NCBI GenBank assembly: GCA_003991915.1
Contig: RQTK01000023.1
Coordinates: 115,232 to 179,231 of the forward strand
Origin: Elysia chlorotica
Taxonomy: Eukaryota; Mollusca; Gastropoda; Plakobranchidae
DNA length: 64,000 bases
Direction of reading: 5' to 3'
This document shows, piece by piece, positions 1 to 12,100 of the stretch. The position numbers and the translations under genes are program-made. Positions within the stretch are counted from its first letter, which is position 1. Each line of letters starts with the position of its first letter. The notes beneath the pieces are model-generated. The model saw nothing but the letters and a program-made list of their open reading frames with translations. It did no database searches and was not told the origin of the DNA.

Positions 1-778
1 AAAATAGAAATGGATAGAGGCCATGGAGAGGAAATAGAAAGAATGAATTTATAGTTATGGCCGCGCAAAAAAATTGACGAGAGAGGAAAGCGAAAAGAGA
101 CGAGACTGCTTACGATTTTTAGAGCTTTATGGCAAGGGACCTACAGCAATAACATTTTACTTGCTCAGAAAATAGACCAGAAGTTGTTGAAAAATCGAGG
201 TCGAAAAATGTGGACTAATGGTTGCAGTGGAGAACAATGGAATTAATGCATTGACCACATTTCAGCCACCGCTGTGAATAAACTAGTCCGGGGCTTGTGT
301 TTTGCCAGGCCTGTCCATATTTGCCTAACGGTTCCGGTGTAGTGGGCCTGTGAGGAGCACCTGAGCCTCGGGGCGTGGCGCTCCATCTCTAGAGGTCAGG
401 CCTCACTGGACAATGGTGTGGACCTTGGTCAAACTCCACACAGACTTTGACCAAGTTTTCCTTTATGGAGAAAGACAATGAGGATTTGTTTGAAACATTG
501 GGAGGGTTTTTCTTTTTCTTAAAAAAAAATGCTGTGGTAATATGTTTGCTTAGGCATTTTCTTTCTTAACATTTCTTCGAAGAAAATACTGTCACTAATT
601 TGTTAACTAAGGAAAATAGAAAAAGGGAGTTTAGTAAACATTCGATATTGTTGACTTGAATTTAATTGGACGAACAATGTGTACATAAAGAAAAACGTCA
701 AAGGAATCGAGATGAAGAGAGAGATATAGAAAGAAAGATAGGAGAGACATACAAAACATCAAGATAGAGAGAGAGAGA

Positions 779-885
<107 letters not shown>

Positions 886-3800
886 GATAGGGTGGAATGA
901 ACGATAAAAAGGTTTTTTTTTTAACTGTTAAGAAAAAAAAAATCAGTTGAGAATCACCAGTATAACAACAATGTACTATCCTCAAAAAATAAAGTGTGAC
1001 CTTGCGCTTAAAAATTAATGGTTCACTGTTTTTCTGGATATAGTTATAAAAAAAAGAAGAATGTGATTTTGAAAAATGTTGGTACGGATGGTGCTAAAGT
1101 TTGAAATATTTACCTCTAGGGAGCAGAGGACCCGACAAAAGGTGAGAAGGACTCGTTCCCAGGCCTTTCTCAACAGGGAAGTGTTTTGAATGGAGTGCCG
1201 AGTGCCCGTCTGTTTTCATTTCACTTTATTTAATTCAGACCTAGAGAACGCCGGCGGGCTGCTGTGTGCTTTAATCATATTTCAGTCCAGGACAATAAAT
1301 TGGCGTCTCTTTGGTTGAGAGATCTTTCTGTATTGAGCTATATTGGGAGGTAGAACTTGTGAAATGTGTCTGTGTAGTGTGTATGCCTGTGTGCGTATGG
1401 GTCTTTTATTGTTTTTTTTTTTTAATTTTGTTTTTTCTTGAAGGGGAGGAAGGGGCATACAAAGAGAGTGTCATTAAAAGTACAAACACTTTAATGTGTA
1501 GTATTTTATATGAGACGGGGGGAAAAGTTTGCACCGCACGTCTATTTTGTTTTGTTTTTTTTCTATCGCATAAATTAACTAATTATAACATTTATTTCGT
1601 TGGAACTAAACACATGTTAAGCCACCTTTTTGTTAAGCATTAGAACCGATTTAAATGTCTTTCAATCAAATTGTGCCTTTTGAATGGTTAACGCGACAGA
1701 GTTAGACAAAAAGAGTGGGAGATTAAGGAATTATCTTCGTTCAACCACTTTGCTTTATGCGTTCAGAATAGTTAAAGGTTGCTAAAATTGAATGACTTTA
1801 TTGCAGCTTTAATAGAGCAGTGATTCACCTTTTCATCGAGGTTCATGTGCAATGACACAGGTTGCCTTTTCGATAATGATTCAGTTTAAAGCGGACAAAA
1901 CTAGTCCAAGTATCTTTTTATATTTAATCTGCCTCAGGCTTTTCCAAATTAGATTTCAGAATATCATGTATACGCATTACGTGATGTATGAATATCTCTG
2001 TAGAATGTTTCTACATTGTGAAAAGAACTTTGTTTCGTTGCATACCGGTACATACTTTCTTCACCATATTTTAGAACCTTTCAAATCCATTTTAATTGGG
2101 GTTATTTTGTTTTCGTATGTTACAAAATAGTATGGTGTATACATAATAAAGATATGATTACATCTCGACGCAGCGGCAACCTTGGATTCAAAGATGCAGG
2201 CAATTTAAGATGAGATATTCTATGTTCTGCTTTTTTTTCTCGTGCATTCAATTTGATATTAAATTGATTGCTGATATCGCCATACTTTATCTTTATTGCA
2301 AATATCGTAGAAAAAGTAGATAGACTACAACTCTTGAAAAAATCACATTTTAGATCCATTATTTTGGATCCAGCGAACTTTGATTTCGCCAGTCTTGAAA
2401 AACATCTTCCCTACGCAACTTCATATTTTTTCACATGTTTTTAAATGTGTTTTGTTGTTGTTAATAAGGTTGTTTTGTTTTGCGGCTTTTTATTGTCATT
2501 AATAGATGGCAACTTCCTACTTTATTGAACTGCTTGCGGAATTTACTGAACCGGCTTCACCAAAACAACATTTTAACATAATTATACATGGCCAGTCTAT
2601 TGGCTCAAACATGCAATCGGACTTGCTCTGATCATGGGGCTATACACCACTACATCGAAAACGACTTTCTGTAAGGGGGAAGAAATAATATTTACTCTGC
2701 CTAAGGACCGCCGTAGACTAATGTATGTGTATAATGCCCTGTTAAGCTGCACCGTGGAGCCGAGAACGAGCCTTTGTGTGTTGATCCTGATCCCCAAAAA
2801 GGGTCTATGTATGTTTAGTGCCATTCGAGGTAAAAGCAGGATATTCTAGCGCAGCAATATAGACAAAGCTTACCACTAGAATCTAGAAGTAAGTCTAGAT
2901 CACAGGCAATAATTGACTAGAGTATTTCGTAGGCAATAATAGCTTTTACAAATTTTGGCCATTGACTTTGAAGACGAGGAGTACGAGAGACTTTCTTAGT
3001 CATTTGTAGGTGTAGGCTAATGACTTTTGTCCGGCGATGTTGGTATTGTGACTCTCATCATAGTGAATGCTGTAAGCCCGGGAATTTTATAATTTTCTCT
3101 TCACCCAAGTTTTCATGGGTTCAGAGCATGTTCAGTCTTTGCTTGAAATTGATAAAGGAAATAGATCGACTTAGTCCGACATTTATTTTTGTTTCTTAAA
3201 CAGCACTAGGATCAGATTGATCTCGCGACGGGCAGCACAAGTTCTGCCTACCCACCCACCAATACAGAAACTTCTAGCTTCTCCATACTGATTATCGTGT
3301 TTTGTTTGGACCGTCAGCTTCAGAGGGGACTGATCCTCTTGCCCTAGACATGGGGGACAAGACCACGTACCCACAGAATTGCCCACGAAGCCTTGTTAAG
3401 TAACAGTGGCTGCACAAATCCGCTTGTTGTAGGCGGCGGCTTAAAAGTACGCCTACAGCCGAGCCGCTTGGTCTTGTGTTTGTGTCACATTATGGTGATT
3501 GTATCAGTATTGCCGCACGCTCCATTGGTTTTTCTTGCCGCTCAAAAGTACACTCTGTCTCAGTGTTTGTGAAAAAACAAAAACAAAAAAGAAGCACCAA
3601 AAATAATAAACAAACAAAAATTCGAGGGTCAAAGAAGTACATGAATTAACATCCTAGTATGTGCTAACATTATTGGATCTAGAAGACTTTTGAGTCTTTT
3701 ACATTTGCAATTTTATTCAATGGCTAAGTTATTCGATGATTTTCATAAAAGATTGGGAGGACGATTAAAAAAACATAAATAACACTACGCAAGTCAGGTT

Positions 3801-4521
3801 AATTAACACACACAAAAAAACAGCAAAAAAACAAACAAGCAAGCAGATTGACACAGCTCATGGCGACATGACCTTAAAGCATTTCTCGAGCGCGCTTTTT
3901 TATGATTACTCTGACCTAGCTGCACAACGATCGGTTTAGATCTCTATTATCTAGACATTAGCAAAATACATTCTCTTGGGCTTATCCAGATAACAATACA
4001 GACAGTTGTGTGACAGCATAAATGTTTGGCTCTCCAAAAAAAAAAAAAAGAGTCTTCGTTAAGTGTGTCTGCGTATTCGAAGAGATGATATTCTTAGATA
4101 GGAGCTTTCAAAGTGTCTAACTTTGCAAAGCAGTTATAGCTTGTGGATCGATCCAATTTATTTTGATTTATTTTTTTATTGAACACCAGTTCTTGAACTG
4201 GTAAGATACTTCTACTATTGGAAGAAAATAAAATATTCATCTTTTTGTTATATATATTATGAGTTCGGCAATATCAGTGTCACTGATATTTCTTCGTCTA
4301 TAATTATCCTTGTGCAGTTCCTCAGCCAACTTAACAAACCCTGGCATTGTCCCGGCATGTGCATGTTCTCTATTTCTATTTAAGCCATAAGGTTAATATA
4401 TGTATAGTAATACCCGGCTGTCATTTGGGTGAACGGAAGAGGGACAGAGTGAGACAAACAGACATAGACGCAGACAGAGAGAAAATTGGGAGTTGAAGCA
4501 GTCAGAAGATGATTGTGAGGA

Positions 4522-4784
4522 AGTTGAGTTGTAGTTGAGTTGGTTTATCGTCCAACACCAGCACTATATAACTATAAGCTAAATTTTGGACGGATCCCAA
4601 GACTGACGTCTGACAATTTTATGTGCTACCACACACAAGACTGGGCGCGATTACATTGACTTCGATCGTATTAAACTGACACCGATCTAATCAGGAGGGG
4701 GTCAAATCGCCGGTGCTCGAACCACGGACCTTTTGCGTCGGAAGCCGACGTTCTACCCCAGGACTACCGCGCATCCCTGATTGT
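4522..4784 (-). mobile_element. tRNA-derived SINE, fullest copy in the window
   Basis: Read on the minus strand, the element opens with a tRNA-like head at about 4784-4690. The head has a box-A-like TAGTCCTGGGGTAGAAC and a clear box B, GGTTCGAGCACC. It is followed by a body containing GCACATAAAATTGTCAGAC and a tail reading GTGCTGGTGTTGGACGATAA. Diverged pieces of the same unit occur at 33908-34010 and 35722-35826, which supports a dispersed family. The tRNA-derived head is seen directly; the SINE assignment follows from that architecture. I do not recognise a named family. Confidence 0.75.
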
Positions 4785-5235
4785 GAGGGAGAGAAAGACA
4801 GGAAAAAACAACAACATACATATAAACCAAGTAGTTCGTGTAATTTCGGCAAAAGACTGTCTTTTAAAATCTGGTTTTTACAGCTCGGGCCTACAGCCAA
4901 TGAAGCGACTAAGCTCAACAGCAATTATTCACTCTTTGACACTTCAAGCTGTGAAATGTTGAATTTGAACGCCTCAGCAAGCCAAGTGTGAAATTTTATG
5001 TTTATTGTGAACTGTACATTAATTAAACCTGTCAGTTCGCTGTTAAGCAATTAACGTCCATGCCAACAGGAGTCCGATAGAAATACAACCCTAACCTAAA
5101 AAATTGTAATATACGGTACTTTAACACGGAAGTAACTTTGACAAGAAAAAAAAAACTAAAATGGGAAGATTCACATTTTCCCAAGAGCAGACAGCTTACA
5201 GCATAAAATGCTTGATTCGTTTTTGTTGTTTACGC

Positions 5236-5300
5236 TGTTGTTGTTGTTGTTGTTGTTGTTGTGGTTGTTGTTGTTGTTGTTGTTGCTGCTGTTGTTGTTT
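5236..5300. repeat. (TTG)n microsatellite
   Basis: Interrupted TTG/GTT triplet tract. Minus-strand open frames across it are just poly-Asn or poly-Gln. Confidence 0.9.
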
Positions 5301-5616
5301 TCGTATGTTAGCGGATAGCTTAAACGGGTAGAAAAAGAGGATCCATGGTTCAAAAATCGTGCATAATCGACTGGTTTGATTTGATGTTTCCAAACCAAAC
5401 TTGCAACGCATTAAGTCTCTTTAAGGGGGTTCATATGGATTCTTCAATTCTGTTTGTCTGAATGTTCTCCATATAACAGGTATCTTTAAATGATCGGCGG
5501 CATATAAGCACTTATATGGAAGTGAACACAATCTTTAAGTAGTTTCCTGGCCCCAATATTTCCCGAGTTTCAGTCCATAGCATTAAATGATAGCTTTGTT
5601 CGGGGAAAGCTAAATC

Positions 5617-5764
<148 letters not shown>

Positions 5765-5895
5765 CCAGTTGAACGTCTCCTAGGTCTTAACAAAAGTTCT
5801 ATACGGCGACAGGAAACGCTTTCGATTTTTGCAGACGGTTTCTAACATGTCTGTCTATTTATTACAAAATAATAAACCTGTCCATCTTGTTTCAG

Positions 5896-6170
5896 CTGTG
5901 GGCACCCTCGAGAAGTTCGCGGCCACCGAGGAGCACCATGTGGCCAAGCACGGGTTCGACTGCGACCACTTCACGCCGGAGCGGCGGCCGCACTGCGTCC
6001 AGTTCAACTACTCGCTGTGTGAGACCACGCCCGTGCACGCCCTCAGAGGCACGGACCTCTACAGAAAGGACGGCCAGAGCGGACCCTTCCTCTTCAAGCT
6101 GTGGCCCATCGCCCTGAAGGACGTCCTCACACCCCTGGATGTCACCGGAGAAGAAACTCTCCCAGGAAAG
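5896..6170 (+). CDS. NHS-like: NHS-like exon A
   Basis: Acceptor TTGTTTCAG before 5896 and donor GTGCGT at 6171. The exon starts with the last two bases of a codon and ends in phase 0. FTPERRPHCVQ aligns with the LPTTRPPCVEEL segment that follows the WAVE-homology domain in human NHS. It is markedly GC-rich against its flanks. Confidence 0.88.
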
Positions 6171-9100
6171 GTGCGTGCCGCTCTCGTTGTATTAGTTTTG
6201 TTTACAGGTCAAAGCCCACAGGGTTGCACTGTTTAATTCATTTAGGCTAAGGAGGCGAAAGATGTTCATACATGGTCAGCCATATTTAGTTGGCAGCTTT
6301 ATCTCTATATGTATATAAAAAAAGTTATGGCTTGAGTCATGAGTGAGTTATAATAAGCTCTTGTTTTTTACCGTCAGACTTCATCTGAGAAATGGGAAAT
6401 AATTTTTTCTTCGTAACATGAAAGAGATGCTTGTAGAGTTTTAACATAAACATTATCAAACAAAAATCATAGTTGGACAGGTGCAACAACAGATACTATT
6501 TTAAATTCATAGGCATAATTGGAGTTTTGATATACGGTTTTACTCATAACTAAACCATTATTCCGTTCTAGTGAGAATATATATCATAGCTAAGCCAGTG
6601 CAAAAACAACGGATCTTAAGTTCAACGTTATAGAAAGCTTTCGACTCATCTTAAGATATGGAAATAGGATTACGACGAGTTGTAAGCTTACGACTGCGAC
6701 GTGGTACCTACGACCATTATGAACGTAAAAATCATACAAAGTTTTTACATAACTATTCCCTCAGAGTTTCCCCGCCCTTGCGCTCCAGCGCCGCTCCAAA
6801 CCGCGCAAGGTGCGGCCGCGGCCCAAGACCATTCACAGCATCGAGCAGGCCGTGCTGGACGAGGCGCAGGCTCTGGCGGGCAGTCAGGGGGGCGGGGCGC
6901 AGGACGCCAAGCTAGGGGGCGCTCTGTCCAAGTCGCAGCCCTCCGTGTTGGTGAGTGTGGACACCTCTGGCGCAGGCTTTGAGCGTATGGCCTCCTTCAG
7001 ACAGTCCCAGCGCGGCCTCCAGGACATCGGCGGCTCAGTGGACCGGAAGAGGCGACGCAGGACTGTGTCTGGCGTCCCTAGCAACATTATGCAGGTATGT
7101 GTGGTTGTGTTTTGTGCATGCGCCGTTTTATTTGTATGTTGTTGGTTGCTTTTTTGTTTTGTTTTTGTTTTTGTTTTTTGTTCTAAACATTAATGATGAT
7201 GACTGTGGTGTAATTTTGACCAGCTTTTATGTTATTGATGTTGCTCATGATTTAAATTTTACCTTATGTTCAAATTATCTCTTACTTTTCGATGTGCATG
7301 AGGGTGTGCCATTTATAGTCCACCTAGCTTTCGATCATCTCGTACATTAGACTGTAAATTAAATAGACGAATCCTAATGTAATCTTTACCAGTACGTTTC
7401 TGTCGATGCCAATACAATACATCCATAATCCATCCCTTCGTAGAACTAGTTCTTTACATAATATGGTACAGTATATCTCTTTCAGTTGAAACGGAGATTC
7501 TTTTTAATTTTCATCATTTTTTTTTTGGTTTCCTCATGTTGTCTCTCACTTTCTTGTGCTGGTACAGATAATTGTGATTTATGACTTATTTTTTTTTCTA
7601 TCGTTTACTCCTTTTTAACGTTAACTACCTGCTGGTTTTCAGGAGATAGAGCAGTTCGAGCAAGAGCGACGAATCGACCGCAGCTCCCACCGGAAGTACA
7701 GCTTGGACGACCTTGACCCTGTTGACCTTGACGCACGTGACAGGATAATGCAGCAGTACTTGCTAGACATCGACGCCGCCCGTGAGGAGCGAGAAGAAAT
7801 TGCATATGCTGAGCAGAGGGAGGGGAGATTACTCAAGTTCCTACCCTGTCGCAGGTCCCGTTCTTTGCCGCGCTGTGTGCAACCGATGGCAGCGGCACTA
7901 GACGAAGGCAACACTAGCTCAACTCGGCGGTCCAAGCGCTTCTCCAAGTCCCCACTGGCCTCACTCTCGCGGCTTTCCCTCTACACAAAACGCAACCAGA
8001 GCAATAGGAGCAGTCGGTGCGTAGATGAAGAGGCTGATGAGATACGTCTGGAGCCGCGGCAAACTTCGGCACTCCTGGCCGAGAGTCGTCGGTACTCTAG
8101 CAATGCAAGTCTGGGAAGCTCCGGCGGGGGCCAAGGTCGAACGGCAAGGTCTCTGGTCAGACGAGGGTCAAGGACAGGAAGCCTGAAGCGACACAGTCTG
8201 CTAGGCGAGAAGCTCCGATCCCTGGTGAACAACACGCTGCTGAGACCCAGGCCCAAGTCTTTAGATCTTGATGCTCTAGAGCCTGATGACAGTGCATCCC
8301 CCACACGCATCGCTGCGTCATCACCATCTGTCGCTGTCACGGACACTCAAAACAAAGGTGAAGGGAACAGGAGGAGGCGAGCCAAGAGAGACCACTCCAC
8401 TGAAAGATCATCTAGCATGAGCAGAATTACTTCATCTTCAGCCAATGGTAAGCTGGTTTGCCTTTATATTAACTTTAGCTTGTCTTTTCTGGTTGTTCTT
8501 TATATATTGTGCACTCTTGCTTTTTCTGTAGAATATTATTTCTCCCCTCTTCCTATTTTTTGGTTGTTTATAAAAAAAATCTTGGTTGTTGTTTTTTTCC
8601 TGTATTTAAAAAATAAAATATGAACTTTTTTTGTTTCAGACAGCAGATAGATCTCCGTTGGTAAAAAAAAAATATTTGGCAAAAACCAGATACAGCTTAT
8701 TATGGGAAAGTTAATAAATATGAAGAAAATTGTAAGAAAGAAGAATGAATCTGGACACGTTAGAGAGAACCAATATTATTCTTGATCAAATTGTGATACA
8801 TGTAGAGAGATTGCTTGTTTGAAGCTCACAAACTATTTGCATTGGTTTATTATGATTGAAACATTTGCTTGGTTGATAAATCCATCTATTTGCTGGTTAA
8901 TTAGTTCATGATTCATCTGTTTCTCTATTTTAATTTGCAACATGACTTTTTTGTATAAGCCTCATTGCAAGTTTTCCTTTTATCAGTTTCACTAGAATTT
9001 CCCTTTTTTCCCAGAAAACACAGCCACCACAAGCAATCTTGCAAGCACAGCTGACAAACCTGGAGACATAACAGTGTCTAGAGAGTCTCAGGTCGGGCCA

Positions 9101-12100
9101 GGCTCCTACTATTACTTTGACAGCAACCACACGCTGCCTCGAGCACAGGCCAGAAAGTACGACTTCCCTTGGGACTCGCTGCCAAAAGATTGGACGACAT
9201 CTGTGAAGCTGAGAGAGATTTCCAAGAGGCGCAAGGAAGATCGTCAGAGCTCTTCTGGTAGGTATATAGCTAGAAGAGAGAGAAAGAGATAGGCAGACAG
9301 ACAGACAGACTTACAGAGGGAGAGACAGAGACGGACAAAGATTGATAGACAGAGAAACAGAGATAGGGAGGGTCAGACCAAGAGAGAGAAAACAGACAAA
9401 CAGAGAGGGAAAAAATTAACTAACTTGATCGCTCGTTTCTTGCTTTCAATCTTTTTCCCTTTTCATATTGACATAGATCTATATCTTTTTTTTCTACATA
9501 CATAAACATATCTTTTTTCTCATCAACACATCTATTGATTTATCTCTCTATCTATTTTAACTATCTAGCTGTCAACCCTAGCTTCTGCTCCCAACTTCTA
9601 CATATTTGTTTCTTTCCTGAAGTGAAGTGATTAATTCTTTGATATTATTCACAGGCAACTGGAGCCAGAGTAACTTCAGCAGTAACCGCCAGTCACTGGA
9701 ATCAGAGGCTGCTAAATTTGGGCCTGGTGTGGCGGGCGCTCACTCTGGCTCTTCCTCGAGACTGTCTCAGTACTCGCAGGGCAAGGACTCTGGCAGGGGA
9801 TCGCCCAGGTCTTTGCACAGGAGCAGGTGGGTTTTCTAATATAGTTTAGTTACTTCTTGATGTGATGGGAATTCTGAAACTATGGTACACACACTATTCG
9901 TATGCTCTAGTCTTGATTAATTGAGACAATTCCTTCCTACGGAAGCTGACCTTGCCAATACCTTGTATTGAACCTTAGCATAGCTACAAATAAGGGCTGC
10001 TTTTTTCTTCATGGCTCTAGGCAAAAGAGCAGAAGCTCAAAGACTACTGAGAAGCAACAAAAACTATTTGACCCTGCTGACATAATTTTTGGAAACTTCT
10101 TAAGGCAAAGCAATCTCCCGAAAATGAGAACAAAGTTCCAGTTACAAAAATGACATCAAGAACATTCATCTAATCTTACATATCTAGATTTCAACCATTA
10201 AGAGTTTAACTTGTTTATTCCCAATGTTTTAAAGTAATACATGCTTTTTGGTCTCATGTTAAATTCTACAATAAAGCAAGTTTCCTATTAACATTTTTAG
10301 ATATTGGTAACACTACTTTAGACGTTCATTTAGTAAAAGAAACACATATGAATAATAATGTAAATGTTACATGGTTGATTGAATTAGCTTGAGTGGCTGT
10401 TGCTTGTGGAGTTTGGAATTGTGATAAGTTAATTCAGACAGACAGAAACCATTTTGCCATTTCTAGATATGCAATAAACGTCTACTGTGATTCATTAACT
10501 AAAATAGCTATTTTATTTAAAGCATTTCCTCGACAAGAAATATTTGCATCAAATGATCACATATACATATAACTACATCATTACTTTATTTGATCTTTGC
10601 AGGCATGAACTTGACCCAGGCTACATGGGAGACGCAGCCAGCACCGAGTCTGTTGTGTCGAGCTCCTCCACCAATGCCGACGGCAGCTCCACCGTGGCGG
10701 AGGGCAGTTCCTGTAGCGGCGACGACTGGCTGCGAGCCCTGGCCGAGCGTGCCGCTAGCCGTGGAGATGTGACATCCACCAGTGCCGAGGCTCTAGCCCA
10801 GCTGTCCAGGGTCACCCGCCAAAACATCCAGAGCTTGGACCTCCTGGTTCCTGGACGGAAGCAAAACCCGCAGAGCAGAGTGGCTCCACTTGAGATGGAT
10901 AATGAGTCCCTATACTCAGTCGACCTAGAGGGCTTCTACACGTCCTTCCACACGGACAGTGGTCTGAAGAGGAGCACAGCTGAGGGTCTGGATGATGAGG
11001 ATTTCGAGGATAAACAAAGTGCTCTCATGGGCCTTGAGTTTGATGATGATCTAGTTCTTGAGCCTAGAAGTGTGCGCGAGTTTAAGCGTCTACAGAGCAA
11101 CTCTAGCACAAGCACACTGGGGAGTAGTATTTTCAAATGTCAAATGGAAAAAGATGGTTTGTCATCCACCTCGGTATCCTCTCCAGACTTAGTATCTCTG
11201 TCTCGAGTAAGGAAAGAAGATTATCAAGAGAAATCTCAAACAGATACTGACTCTTCATGTGCCTTAAGTACTGCCACTGATCAAAATGATGTTGTAGGAT
11301 CAGAAGATACCGGAACCATAAAGGCAAAGAAAAAGAAAAAAATTCCTCCACCACCACCACCAAGATCATCTAGTATCAACAATGATTGTGCCAATAGCTC
11401 CACCATAGGCGGCCATGATAAGACATCTATGAGAAAACAAAATAGTGACAGTAGCATAGAGAACAATAGTTGTGAAGCTTCCCCCACAACTCTGCAGCCA
11501 GCTTTGTCTTCTCCTGACGAGGGATCAGACCATGAAAGTATCTACGCTCGGTTGAAACTCAAGACTAGTATTTCAGTCCACACATTTCCCTCCTGGTGTA
11601 CAGGCCTAGTCAGTGACGATGAAGACCAGGTCTCCCTCAAAAACCATCTGCTCAGTGCCTCACACGAACGACTTCATGCAGAATCCTCAGAGGTTCAGCA
11701 GATGTTCAAGAAAGGCCATGTTGGCAGCCTCCTGCCTGGCAGCGCCAAAATGAACATGTCTCCTTTCACAACAGCAGCCTTAGTCCTTGAGGAAAAGGAT
11801 TTTCCAGCCCATTCTTGGCCTAGAGGTAAACGGCCAGGCAGTCAAGCGCCATTCTTACAACCAGGCATCTTGAAGACCCCGGAGAAAGATAAAGTTGCCA
11901 AAGGGAACAACTTCAATGCTAAAACTCTGAACTTTGATCCTGTGGTGAACTTGTTTGATGCTCAAACTCCACATGGTGTTCAGATGCCACTGTCTTGCAT
12001 ATCGTCAAGTGATGAGAGTGGGTGTTCCCCTCCGTCAAGCAACGTTGCTCAAGGTCGAATGGTGGCTAATTCAAAGGTAAGCTAAATTTGAACAAAGAAT

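Noticed and set aside
3183..3386. 67-codon minus-strand ORF
   Set aside because: No recognisable family, no convincing splice context, and length expected by chance.
5829..5895. Upstream extension of the first NHS exon as a protein start
   Set aside because: A good splice acceptor (TTGTTTCAG) precedes 5896 and the upstream residues do not resemble NHS.
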